DNA of 64,000 nucleotides from Echinococcus granulosus (Eukaryota; Platyhelminthes; Cestoda; Cyclophyllidea; Taeniidae). This document shows, one piece after another, positions 38,110-50,333 of the stretch. A program made the position numbers and the translations under genes. Every line of letters begins with the position of its first letter. Position 1 is the first letter of the stretch. Below the pieces are notes generated by a model that saw nothing but the letters and a program-made list of their open reading frames with translations, made no database searches and was not told the DNA's origin. The DNA is taken from contig NW_020170421.1 of the NCBI RefSeq assembly GCF_000524195.1, positions 552,816-616,815 of the forward strand, given 5' to 3'.

Positions 38110-39090
38110 TAAGTCAGGGGAGGGCTTAGATGGCTACTGACATGGCCCGGAGGCCATATTGCTCAGAGAAAATACAGAAGATGAGTCATGAGCGCCTGAG
38201 AAAATAAAGCGAAGTGTTAAACAAATAATCGAAGTATTGTAAAGCCCTTCTCTTCTTCTGAGCGCCTTCTACGGCGCTCCCTTGGTAAACCTTCAACGTC
38301 AGCCGTCACAACGTAGTCGGTACTTTAAACAAAAACACTCACCAACCAAATGTTCCACTCATCGAATTTGCGTGAAACCGAGAAGATATCTGACTGTAGC
38401 ATCACTGGTTCCTCTCAACAATCCCAATGGACCCGAAGTACCGTCCCATTTGGGAACTGTACTAAGAGAGGGGGAAATGTGTAGGCCATCACCTATATCC
38501 ACCGCTAGTTGTAAGAACACTGGACCTAAAGCAGAGTCGTTTAATAAAGGACGGGATTTAACGTAGTTGTCACTTTGTTCTCACTTCAGAGCTGCTCAGC
38601 CATATCCACCTGGGTTCCATCCTGCTAGTGAAGAGACAAAATTGGCATCATCGCTTCACTTCAACTACGGCTCCGTAATTACCGTCCCCAGATGGTTCAC
38701 GGCTAGTGTCGCTTCAGTTGTTAATTGCATTCTTGCAGAATATAAGAGTGGGGCAGTTGCTGAAGACAGACGTCATTTCCACGCTGTTTGTTAGGGGTTG
38801 TCACAGATTCGCTCATCTGCAGCATATGCTCTTCTTCAATCATGTCAAGGTGTAACTTTTTAGGAATGAAAATCAGGGTAGTTGTCCTTTATGGTCGGCT
38901 TCGTTTTCCACAGCCACTAATGTAGGTTCTCAAAACTTCTCTGAGAACGAGAGGTCATAATATCAAGGCAGAATACGTACTGTTGACGTAGAGAAGGCAT
39001 GGGGCTACTGCAATGGCCCGAAGGCTGCGCCGCACGGCAGAAGTACAAAAGAGATAAGCAAATAGTCAAAGTATTACATCCACATATTGT
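38110..39090 (+). repeat. Composite dispersed repeat cluster (B, C, inverted A, B)
   Basis: Module B is at about 38120-38200 (GGCTACTGACATGGCCCGGAGGC-like) and recurs at 38995-39080 (GGGCTACTGCAATGGCCCGAAGGC-like). Module C at 38270-38660 matches 15430-15890, including GCTGCTCAGCCAT at 38591. At 38790-38860 the sequence is the reverse complement of the module A start (AAGAGCATATGCTGCAGATG and CTGTGACAACCCCTAAC when read on the minus strand). One module is therefore inverted relative to the others. Confidence 0.6.
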
Positions 39091-40049
39091 GCTTATTCAG
39101 TTAAATAAGTCACTTACAATCAATTCTCTACGTCACATCTTGAAGCCATTAAATCTGTTGATCAAGCTATTAAAAAACTAACTTCGCTTTAAATCGCAAA
39201 TTTCTTATCACATTTTTGCTGTAGCCCTGATTAGTTTCTTCATTTTGCTCGCTTTTATTCCACCCTCTGGCTGTACAACAAAAAACAAACCGGGTTAATC
39301 GACTAATTGCACGAATTTACGCAGTGATTCCTCTGGCTACTTCACCCCTTCTGCATCGAAACGATTCCAAAGTGCTTATTGCTACAGTAGGCTAAGTGGA
39401 AATAAGTGGCTCTTATTCTCCACTTAAATAATCCTGGGTGTGAAAAAAACCAAGATGGAACTTTTAGGATGTTGAATCATCGTGCCATCCTCCTCAAGAA
39501 GTGCACATTCGACCTGAATTACGGGATCTTTAGTTATGTAATTGTGGCGTATCCACATTTTGACAAGGCTTACTGATTATGCATTAACACCACGGCCAGC
39601 GAGACGGCAATAAAACATCAGCCTCTACGAAAACCTTCAATAGAGCGTCTAGTTAAATTCGTACCAAACGAGGGGGAGATGAGTGGGCAAATATTTGCTT
39701 TTTAAGCAACCGCCTACACATAGGGAGATTTAGGCACCAACTCTACCTGTGATTTTGTCTCCGTTTTGCAGAAGTTGCAGCAACTGTTTGCCGTCGCAAA
39801 TAGTCGTATTGTTGTCGGTAAATGAACTAGCTTATGAAGTCATAAGGAAGCTGTCGAGACACCTAGTTACTAAAGAAGTGTTTCTAAAAGGTGTTTTAAA
39901 AAATTACAAATCGAACATCCTGAAATAAATGACTTAAACAAATTGTTATTTGGGAATTCGCTATCTTAAACGTGGAATATAAAAACCAAAATTGGGTTCC
40001 TTTTCACTATCACATTTCGTGCTACGGACCGCATGTCAGTTTTAAATTC
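39091..40049. other. Intergenic region, nothing recognised
   Basis: AT-rich DNA between two repeat clusters. No exon, RNA gene or clear repeat copy was found. Confidence 0.45.
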
Positions 40050-41140
40050 TTCTATTATAAGGCAATACTTGGATTTTTTTCCAATGCTCCGCTGTGGTTA
40101 CGCGGACACTTAAGGCTCCTCCACTGAACTTCCGCTGGAAAGCGTGGCCTCCCCGTCATGCCAGTACTCCCCTTCTCCAGCCCTTCTCCACATAGACAGT
40201 ATATATGCTGCAAAAGTATTATGACCTCTTTCGTCCCCAGGGAAGTCTCGGGGCGCCACAATGGTAGCACCGGAAAGCGAATCTGATCCTTAAGGACAGC
40301 TACCCTAATTTTTATTCCTGAATGCTACGCTTCGACGTGATGGAAGAAAAAGAGCATATGTTGCGCAATGGAAGAATCTGTGACGAACCCTAACGAAAGA
40401 GTTGAAAATGACATCTGCCCTCGGCAACTACCCCAGTCCCGTGTTGTGCAGGAATAGTATTAAAATCCAAAGCGACACTTGCCCTGAACCATCTGGAGGA
40501 TTTCGTTGCGGGCCTGCAGGGAAATGTCAGGGATATAAACGCGCGATACCTTCACTTCTTCATTAGTTGGCTAAAACTTAGATAGACAGGTATGGCTAGG
40601 CAGCACTGAATGGATAACAATGTGACAGGGAAGCGTAGACGCAATATATTATCCCCACAAAACTATTTTAAAACCCGTCTTTTATTTAAATGACTCTGCT
40701 TTGAGGCTAGTATTCTAGCAAATAGCCATGGGCATACGAGATGACCTGTGCATTTTCACTCCCCCAGCACGGTTCCTAGAACAGGAAGAAACTCTTCATC
40801 GCATGAAATTGCCAAGAGAGATCAATGACGTTGCAGGTGGTTGATTTGTGGGTGTTTTATTACAACACCACCTACGTTTTGATGGCCAACGTGGCAGATT
40901 GATGTTGATTAGTGCCAGGGACGGGGCTCAAAATAAAAGAGCCGATGTAGTCTTTTTTTTTAATTGAATATTCGGTTTTGATTACGCGGTTGTACGTCCA
41001 CTGGGTGACATGGCCTCTGGTCCATGTTAGTAGCCCTTTAACCCTTCTATACGTGAATAATGCATATTCTGCCCTAGTATTAGGCCTTCCTTCATCTTCA
41101 GAAAGGATTCAGGGAGCTACAACCATTAACAAATGTACTT
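40050..41140. repeat. Dispersed repeat cluster (inverted B, then D, A and D)
   Basis: At 40060-40190 the minus strand carries module B (GGAGCCTTAAGTGTCC-like, as at 42490 on the plus strand). At 40190-40320 there is a D-like part (CCCAGGGAAGTCTCGGGGCG). At 40330-40600 lies a good module A copy, with GCAACTACCCCAGTCCC at 40424. At 40740-40900 is a segment resembling 13700-13860. At 40970-41130 a second module D copy has GCCCTAGTATTAGGCCTTC and TCTTCAGAAAGGATTCAGGG. No consistent coding frame is seen. Confidence 0.6.
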
Positions 41141-42420
41141 TTATATCCTGGATTAATGCTTTAAAGTTTTTATTGTTTCCTACTACTTTATTGTGCATGA
41201 AAATAATTCTTTTTAATTGTAAATATTATATTTACCCACACAACCCTACCATTAAAAGCCATTCTCTCTGACGGGTTTCGGCAAAATAAAGCCGAATTAA
41301 AGGACATAATTATTTATGAAGCCGTAAAAATTTAGACAGGAGACAAGCACTAGAAATGTTTTTTAGTCCAAGGGTCAATAGAGGGCTAAGATTGATCTTT
41401 CGGCTAAACCAGAGGTCGTCGGAATAAAATGAAGTATTTTCGATCCTCCTCACTCAACTATGGTCGACGTCCACTGGGGCTTGTAAAATCTACATCAAAC
41501 CTAATTACTCTTCTTCTACATCGTCTTGGTAAGACAGTACCCCTAGTATGCTTTTTTCAACAACTTTTCACCGTTGGAGAGTTTGCACATGCTGCTAAAA
41601 TGAAGGCTCGGGTTCATGAGTCATGGGTTTCTCCTCCAGGATCAAGGGGCTAGAGGAAATAAGATTTTTATGCGAAATTAAGTTATAGTACTATCCGCTT
41701 TAAGGAAGGTCGTTTTACCCTTAAAGGGAATGAATTACTAGACTCCCATTCTCCCAGTCGCCCAGTATCAGAATTTTATATAGCCAGTTAAATAAAAAAG
41801 GGATTTGGAATTATTTAAATTAATTTCATAGGCTTTTTATTGCGAAGGGAATAGGGGAGCTAATTTATGTGGGTAGCAGTTTCAGTGTTTTATCATGTGA
41901 TATATATAGAAATTCTAAAGTGCTGGTGAAGATGCACCTCCGGTTGCATGGTTAATTAAATTGGTGAGTCGAAGAGGACCACCTCCAACTGGGGAGTTAT
42001 GGTCCATAAGTTGGGAGTTAAAAATCCGACTCAGCTTCCCCCGGATGGGAGTATTTGCCACTACCATATTTGTCATGTTATCTTTTAATATCGAAATCAA
42101 TTTTTTTTGACATCTTACCCTTAATGACCTTGATAAACCGGCTTCAAATTTACGACTTAAAACGAATTTTCATTTTTTTTTTCGTTCTACTGAGTCTTTC
42201 TAGCTGCAAATGAAGCATATACGACCACTTTATTTATTTATTCGTTTATCTTGTTTATATGACATGAAGTTGTTTCCCACTAAAACTAGCCAGGACTATT
42301 GGAATTTAAGCAAAATCTTTTAGAAATGTTTATCCGTCATATTTTTAACTTAATATTTGCATTGTAATATCCCAAGCCTTCCCTGAAAATGAAAGAAGGG
42401 ATAAGGCCAGGACTAAATAT
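41141..42420. other. Intergenic region, nothing recognised
   Basis: Very AT-rich. A 75-codon open frame at 41429-41653 (+) has no features that would support a gene. Confidence 0.45.
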
Positions 42421-42424
42421 GTAT

Positions 42425-42560
42425 TGGCGACGTGCAGAAGGGCTGAAGGAATGCTGTCATGGCCTGGAGGCAATATCGCCCAGTGAAAGTACAAAGGCGG
42501 AGCCTTAAGTGCCCTCGCAATCAAAAATGCGAGATGAACAAAGAATCAAATTATTATTGC
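42425..42560 (+). repeat. Dispersed repeat fragment (module B)
   Basis: Carries the GAATGCTGTCATGGCCTGGAGGCAATATCGCCC block and the AAAGGCGGAGCCTTAAGTG block also found near 15290-15400, 38120, 38995 and, inverted, 40060-40190. It is an isolated fragment without flanking C or A modules. Confidence 0.55.
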
Positions 42561-45360
42561 ATACGTATGCAAAATTATGTAAAGCCGATCACCAAAATGG
42601 GATGTGATGAAGTCGTTCCCAAGAGTGATGATTACCAGCAAGAAAAGGACTTATTGCAGGCCCCCGAGTTATCCCCAAAACTGTAAATCTGTTTGGAATA
42701 AGTTTTATTTACAATGCATGGAAAGGCTGTGAGGCAGAGACGCTATTGAATGTTGGTGCACTGAACCCAAACACCGATTTTACTGGTAAAAATTTTTTTA
42801 GTCAAGTGTAGACCTGTTCGTGTAAATAAGCTGCAACCTCCTCATTGAATAGGGGTCATCACTTTCCAGTTGTAGTGGTGGTTTTGTTAAATGAAACACC
42901 TCTATTTAAACGGGCTTAAATGTGCCTTACACTTTAACGTTTAAATTGAGCTCAAAATCTCTTGTGGAATTTCTAATTTCCGTAATTTTCTTGGAGTTCG
43001 TTTGCTTTTCTCATTATCTGATGATCAACACACAAGCTTTTTACACGAAAGGAAACGGGAAGTTGAGTTTTGCGTGCTTTTTTGATTATGGAAAGGCAAT
43101 TCCTCTGCTCTCAACGTTTTCTAGTACAGGGAAAAGCATAAACAGGACACTGTCTCTCTTCATGGTCTAGTAGGAAAAATTTGCTGATCCCTGAAGTATG
43201 CATTTGCGGCATTTGGTGAAATATCTCTTACTCCATTGTGACACAAAAGGTGTGTGCTTGAATCTGATTCCACTCTCTAGTTATTATGACATTACAGTAT
43301 AGCATTTCGCTGTGCTTTGATGGTCAGCTAACTCCGCCTAGGGGCGGGTGGAGCCCCATCTCCTGGTATCACGCAACCCCTCATCATCGGCATCATCCCA
43401 CTGCTGTCTGTGCTGCGCTTGTTCTAAAGTTATTATACTATGGTTTTTTGTAAAAAAATGTTAATTAGCGCTACTTTACACTTTGCAAACGTTCACTACA
43501 CGGTCAATGCCTAGTTCCAGACATGTATTCGAGGATCGTGAAAGCATTCCAAGCTTCAGCATGCCCTTAGCTGATGCAATTATTTGAAAAAGGGCGTAGT
43601 TAAGGGTCTTTAAAGTGTTACTATAATAGTTTTTTTTGCAAAATGGGCGGTACTTTTCAATATTAGGGCGACTAACTTTAAAATTTGGGCCATTTCAAGA
43701 TAATGTATTTATTTTATGGGTTTTGCATTAAAAAGCTCTTTAAATGTCTTTTTTACACTCTGAAGACAATTTTTTCGGTTTGAAGATTTTGCATCCGAAG
43801 ATAGTGGTAGGGATGGTACAGCTTACAGTTGAGTCCATAGTTAAAGACGAATTCATTCTAATGTGGCTAAGATTTTTCAAGTGCTTTTATTTGTCGTGTA
43901 AGGTAGAATAAAAAGTTTGCCTCTTTAACATCATAACCGAAGGATTACCTGATTTAATTATGATTACTGGGTTACACACATTTTTAGGCTAATTTATTGT
44001 GCGGTTATCACGTTTTCCCAAGTTCTGATGTTTTGGAGTTTTTCAGGGGATGTCTGTGACCCCTGAAATACGTCCATGTCCAATTGTCCGAGGCTTTCCA
44101 CCATTGCCAATAGCTCCCGCACATTGTGGGAATTGTGACCTTACTCACTCCCTTCCAACTCGCGGAGACCACCTCAAGATGTGCTTGCAGTACACCAATA
44201 GTCACCCCAAATCCAAGGTCAAGCCATTACTACAAATAGGTGTGACTAAGTTGACGTAGTGACCCAGGCCTAGCCGTAGTCGCCACAACTCAGCAATTTG
44301 GCCTGAACACGCATTTGACACCCTCATGTTGACTCACCCGCACTCTGATAATAAAGGCATCCATCCTTGAGTCTTTACCCACTACTCCTCCTGTCGGTGA
44401 CCACGATAGAATGCAGATGACACGCGCATAGAAGCTTCACAAGTGACCCACTTTAGAGTAGCCTGGTGCAGATTCTGGGACTTGTAAGCACCAAATTGTT
44501 GATAAATAGAAATTTGGCTTCATTTGGGCCGGCTCCATGAATGTGGAGATGATTTTTCGCTATTTTGGATAAATTAACCCCAAATTACTTACTTAGGCCA
44601 GAAATTATTAGCCACAATTTACAGTGTCAAATGCCTTGTCGCCTCCGGAAAAGAAATTTACCAAATTATTCACCGAAGTCTGCTAACAGTTAATAACAAA
44701 TACTAATATGCGATGAGAAGCACCTATTTAGTTTAAAAAGACATCCCAGGCATTAATGGCACTGTTCAGGAGGATTTCCCCGATAACGTGACTCAGATTT
44801 TGGGTAGTCTCCATTTGACATATCGTCCTAACAGCGTTAAGAAGTCGACTTTTTACCGCTCTGTTGCAGAAAGAGGTCACAAACGATAATTGCAGCATTC
44901 CTATGGCCAATTTAGTTACTAACGCTCTTCTAGGCCAAACTAGGATGTTGCTCTTACGTGAGATGCAAAATGCAAACTAAATAATCCCTGTATGGGTATT
45001 GAATAGCACTTTACTTAATTTGACACTTTGTGCAGACCACTGGTGCACTTGTATGAAATGTGTGGACACCATAATTCCCGTTCATCAAAGAAGCAAACGT
45101 AGAGTGCTTATTCACTTTCCTCCCACATCTCTCGTATTTGATTTTAGGAGAAAGATATCTTATTCTATGTACTGCGAGGATTTTCCAATTTTATAGTATA
45201 CAATGGACCAATGTTCGTCTCCTCTTCAGTAATCAGCAGTGCCTGCTAAGCTGCGAGGTTGGCGCGGTCTGGCCACTTCGCCTAAAAGTAATGATCAAAA
45301 AGGGGTAAAATACCGTACTACTTTGGTTGCTTAACTCTCGGTTTTGGTAAAGGACCGCTT
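42561..45360. other. Gene desert, nothing firmly recognised
   Basis: Long AT-rich stretch. A GC-richer island at 44040-44470 contains a TGACCC-rich segment and is open on both strands, but I could not match it to a protein family or to the other repeat modules. No exon is called. Confidence 0.4.
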
Positions 45361-45364
45361 TGTA

Positions 45365-45545
45365 GATTGGACACTGTAGAGGCCACTGGTCAGCATCCGG
45401 GCTATGCTAGTAGCCCCGACCCATTCTCTACGTTAAAATTATGTATTCTATCCGAGCATTGTGCCCCTTTTCGTCTTCAGGAAAGTCTCAGGGTGCTAAA
45501 ATGCCCTTCACCGGACCTTTCTTCCCGCCAATGCTACTTTAGTAT
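45365..45545 (+). repeat. Dispersed repeat fragment (module D)
   Basis: Shares GGCCACTGGTCAGCA..., TAGTAGCCC and the TCTTCAGGAAAGTCTCAGGG block with 40970-41130 and 28990-29150. It is the D module without the A module that follows it at 17 kb and 29 kb. Confidence 0.55.
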
Positions 45546-46222
45546 TTAAAATGAATTTTTCCTGTGGCTCTGCGAATGGATAAAAGTGCGCTTAGCCTAT
45601 TCGATTGCGCTTTTGACAAAGGGGGAATCGTGCCCTGTTTATAAAATGGAAAAGTATTATCAAATCTATATCGACAAAAAGAACTTGAAGCCCTCAAGGC
45701 AGAGAAACATACAAGTGAGGAAATGCATTCCGCTGATGACAAAGTAGTGCCATGTTAGCCTATTTTTAAAATTTAAGGATGTTTAATATGTATCAAACAT
45801 CGAAGGGCAGGTTTGATTTTCCCCGTCATGAACATTCGCAATACATGTGGCTTAATATGTAACCCAAAAGCTTAAATGCAGATTCATCCCTAGTGTAGAT
45901 TTTATCTGACTACAGTATCCCTAAATGCAATGCAGTCCAAATACTACTTTCCCATCCCACCGTTAATTAAAAATTAAACCAAGTAATTAGAAGGCTTCAA
46001 GTTATCCGCTTTTTCTATTTTTTATTCTGTACGATTTTTTGTCCGGGATTAAGCTGGACATACTCATTGAACTTAGCCTATTTTGTTTTAACTATTAACA
46101 TCGAAAACCTTACTGAAGCTGCCCATACTAACCTTTAAAACCACTGGTCAATCAGGTGTGACTGTTGTGGGTCGATGCTATCACTTGGTGCGTGTTCCTA
46201 TTTCATGCTCTACTACCTTCAG
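45546..46222. other. Upstream flank of ORC2
   Basis: The start codon exon of ORC2 is expected here or further upstream, because the first recognisable exon begins at a splice acceptor with a split codon (it needs one preceding base). I could not identify that exon with confidence. Confidence 0.4.
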
Positions 46223-48693
46223 GTCCGAGCTCTCCTGATAAGACCGCAATTGGCCACGTGTTAACCAACAGATTACGGTCATCTGTTAGGTCTGTGTCAC
46301 GTTTTGGTAATTTCCCTATTCAACCTATGTTTTGCAGTGGTTGCGGCTAAGTCTTCTGAAAGCGTACTCTTTACCGACGTTCAACGACGTTCACGATCAA
46401 GTTAGCTCACCCTTTGATTACTTTAGTTCTCCTGACATTTCCAGACTTCAATTCAAGTATCACTTGTGGCCTACAACCATTCATATAACTTGTCAATATT
46501 ACTGTTCTAGTCATGGTAATCTGTGCTTTGTGATCAGTTTTCTTTTGTTCTCTATGTTTATTCTTTCCAACAGAGTTCTGTTTTTGCCACTCTCACTCTC
46601 TACCTCTACTTTAGTGCAACCAGCCGCAAGGAATGCTCCCGACGTGAAAGCTAGGAACCCCTCTCATAGTCCTGTGAAGGCACAATCGTCTTCAAAAGTG
46701 AGGATAAATTTGGCCCCTAATAAGAAGCTTTGTCGCAGTGGGAAGCCGTCGATGATTACTTTATGAAACGTTCCGCGAAAACTAGTAAACGGACGTTGGC
46801 AAAACTACGAGCAGATCGTGAAAATGGACTACCCGATCTAGAAAAACTCGAAGCCTTATTATCTGAACATCACCCTCCTTATAATGATAGTTTGGAGAAG
46901 CGTCTTAAGAAGCTTGGCGACACCCTGCTACCGCATTTTCGTATATATCTTATGTGTGTTTTCTTAGTTTTATTTGTTCCCTTATGACTTAGAATTTTCT
47001 TTGACCTAGTTTTTTACTGTTTAGGGAAGGTTTTAACATTCTTCTCTATGGAGTCGGCTCCAAATTAGAGTTGCTATCTCGCCTGCAAAAGGAGTATTTG
47101 AATGGCGATAATTGTCTTGTAGTATCAGGCTACTCATCAACGGTCAGCATTCGAAAGGTTTGCTTAGGGGTTTTGGTTACAGTTTTTTCTCACAGATTCT
47201 CAATGCAATAGTCGATGAGGTGATGCTGGCGGAGGACACCCCTGCCGGCGTCGACAAGCGTTTGAATCTTGTCATCGATCACTTTTCTCAATCCGGTTAG
47301 TTCCAGTACCCGTTACTGGCAAACTCACGTGGCTGACGAAGTAATCCATGTTCTTGTTTGACTCATGCAGTCGCAGCGGATGCTCCCCTCTTTTTGCTGA
47401 TCAACTGCATAGATGGAAGGAACCTGCGTACTGTAAGGGCCCAGGCCGTTTTAGCTCGTCTTGCTGCGGTTCCACACATTCACATTGTGGCCACTATGGA
47501 TAATGTTAATTTGCCTATTTGTGAGTCCCTTTCCGCTAAATCACTACTTCAACTTTTTTTGCCAGCTTGGCTACTTTCCTAGTTTTCGAAGATGATTCGC
47601 AAAAATGGTGTACGCCTTCAACTAGGGTAGACTAATCCCAGTAATGAATTCTTCAAAACTAACTTTCATTCATTTGACTTATTTTCGAAATAAAATTTTA
47701 GCGCAGTAGGAAATGGAATTGAACTTCGACTTCTGCTGTATCAAGCATTTGAGTAACTTTCAAGTGATGCGTGATTCGCATTCAAATGGTTCACGCCTCT
47801 TTAAATGCTAAATTCCACATGAAACGGTTGCCTTTAGTGCAAAGAGTATTCATACTTTTCCATCGTAACGCCGAATTCGATCGAAAACAAATAACCAATC
47901 TATATATAGATTCACATACATGGTTGGTAGCATCACCTCCACAATCTGTCGCTTTGTTAGTATGGTCCCAAACCGAAGTCTCGCGGTTCTCCTGGATCTG
48001 GGAGGAATGCACAACTCTGCTGCCCTATTCAGTCGAGGCTAGATTTTCCAGCAGTCGTTTGCTACAGGAAATCCTCGGAGGTAGTGGCAACGCGAGCAGT
48101 CATTTGGTGGATCGACACCTCTTTCTCAACTCTGACGTTGATGTGGTGGCGCTCACCCGACTGCGACATGTCATGGCCTCGTTGACGCAAAACGTGCGCG
48201 ATATCTTCCGCCTATTGGTGGAGTACCAGTTGCAAGCAATGGAGGAGGCCCAAGCAGCCCTACGCGCAAGAGCTGTCAAGAAGACAACGGATGCTAAGGG
48301 CCCCTTAAAGACACGCAAAATGAATGAGGAAGAAGCAGGTAAATATTTCAATCGTTCGTCAGTCTTGTCACTTGGAGGTGAAAAGAAGTTTAGATTTCCC
48401 ATTGTTAGTGCCCAAGGGAATGCCACTGGAGGAACTGTACTGGCGCTGCCGTGATGCTTTTCTGACTAATACGGAAGTCACTTTGCGGGCTCAGTTGACC
48501 GAGTTCAAGGACCACAAACTCATCAAGTTTTCAAAGGCATGCGCTTTTATTATTCGTACCATTTGTTTGCGCAGTACCTTACTTTGCATTTATGCCAATT
48601 TTTCAGGGTTCTGGTGGAACCGAATTGCTTCATGTTCCCCTTGATCTGGCCAGCCTCAGGGAAATTATTGAAAATAAGGAAATGTTTCCTTAA
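46223..48693 (+). CDS. ORC2: Origin recognition complex subunit 2 (5' end missing)
   Basis: Exons: 46223-46306, 46338-46400, 46615-46697, 46739-46953, 47025-47157, 47196-47295, 47371-47520, 47961-48338, 48409-48536, 48607-48693 (TAA). They encode 472 residues, in phase throughout. The conserved core starts at GFNILLYGVGSK (near 47026), the degenerate AAA+ P-loop region typical of ORC2. It continues with APLFLLINCIDG..LR, HIVATMDNVNLP, an LWSQTE...FSWIWEE segment, LTQNVRDIFRLLVEYQL, and the very conserved CRDAFLTNTEVTLRAQLTEFKDHKLI in the C-terminal winged-helix domain. ORC2 is part of the nuclear six-subunit complex that marks origins and loads MCM helicase. The N-terminal part is basic and Ser-rich, as is usual. 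The last intron (48537-48606) appears to start with GC. The start codon exon is not identified. Confidence 0.93.
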
Positions 48694-48703
48694 TTTTATC
48701 AGG

Positions 48704-48709
48704 AATAAA
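48704..48709 (+). promoter_or_regulatory. Poly(A) signal of ORC2
   Basis: A perfect AATAAA lies 11 bases after the ORC2 stop codon (48691-48693), implying a 3' UTR of only about 30 nt. Confidence 0.6.
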
Positions 48710-50333
48710 GTACAAATTTTCGTATTTGTATTTTTACTGCAACTTCACCCACCACTTTTGGTGGTTCTTTTAACAATCGAGACGTCAGACAAACCAATCG
48801 TTGATGCTGTACACCGCAAGGTTTTATGCTACAATTTGTGGCTCAACGTGCCTAATTTTGTATCATAAATAAGTTTATCTAGACTCCTATTTACCCCCTC
48901 TGGACTCGTCCTTTTATATTTGTGTCGGTGCCTGCATTTGCCCTTTGTCAATGGATGCACGTTCAACTATTAGCTTGAAAGGAAGAGGAAGGGATGAATT
49001 TTTTTGATTACAATGTGTTACCATTATCAATTTCTCGTGTTTTAAAGTAACTACTTCTCAGTCAATCCATAGCGTATGGGGCCGACATTTTGGGATAGGT
49101 TGGGAGGTTGACGTCATTCTAAAAGGGTAAACGATTTGGTCACTGCAAATTAGAGTTGACAAAAACTCGATGTCTCTGGTCGCTCGTTACTCGAAGCGTT
49201 CGTGACATATGTTTAGCCCATATCTTTTAGTTCTTTGTTTACTTAGTTTTGGTTATTGGTATTTGGCATTATTTAATAAGCCTACTTGGGATTCCTTTTC
49301 CCCTGGTGAAGTTGACATCTTTACCTGTTATCTCAAAAATTTTTTATCTGCCTAGTAGTATCAGTGTGGAAGGGTGATTTTGTTCCTTCCTAAATCTTTA
49401 AAGTTTTCCAGCTTACCGCACGACGCGAAGAGGAGGCTTCATTCCCCTCGAGGGATTCACTAGGCGATAATTTACTGGAGATTGATCGCCTTCCAACCTG
49501 ACTCTCGGCGACAACTTCTGGTGCTAAACTCGGCATCCAGGTGCATTTCTTATGTCTCGAATCCATCATAATCGTCGGTCGAGCGCCCTTAAGGAGAAAT
49601 TATGAAGTGGATTACGAGAAGTTGATGAAGTAGAACTCTAGCTTTCATAACAGCTCTATAACAATGAAATGAAGAGCTCTAAGCAGTGTGTTTAAGATGA
49701 ACCTAGTTGTTCGGGTATTTAGTCCTAGTGGTTAAGGCTTGTCTATGGCCTATTACTACAAAAAAGCAACTGTGATATCGTTAACCTAATTAGTAATGAA
49801 ACATTACATTACCGATTGCAAAAGTGCATCTTCAATTTCGCTACCAACAAATGTGACAAACGCTCCAGAGAAATGCGTTTGTTTTTAATTTCCTCATGTT
49901 TATTGGATCGGAAAACCTAGGCTCATTATGATTCGTTCAATATTCTATAGTGCCTAATAAAGTAGGACGCTTTATGTTTTTATGGAAATGTTATTAATAG
50001 TTTAACATAAGTCCTAAAAGAACGATTTCTTTGTCGTCTTAGTCATCACGTTCCAGATACAAACAAAGTAAAATGTACTTAAGAACATGGAATTCGAGGA
50101 AGGACAAAATAAACTATGTGTGAAATCTTTGACAAGATTTTATTAACAAATACTATGTGATTTTTGTTTAAAATATTTTTATTGGAAGATCTTTTCCACT
50201 TATCATGACGTAAAAATATTTGCACGACCATGACTTCTACTTCGGTGTTACAATTAAGTGTGGCAGGCACATGGGCATGACATCTTAACATCAAGGAGTA
50301 AAGGCCATGCGATCTACGACCATTCAGTTACAA
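48710..50333. other. Convergent intergenic region
   Basis: This lies between the 3' ends of ORC2 (+) and the unrecognised minus-strand gene. It is AT-rich. TTTATT at about 50178-50183 (AATAAA on the minus strand) could be the poly(A) signal of the latter. No exon recognised. Confidence 0.45.

Noticed and set aside
48539..48868. 109-codon frame overlapping the last ORC2 exon
   Set aside because: The ORC2 frame through 48607-48693 matches the family C-terminus; this one is a shadow in another frame.
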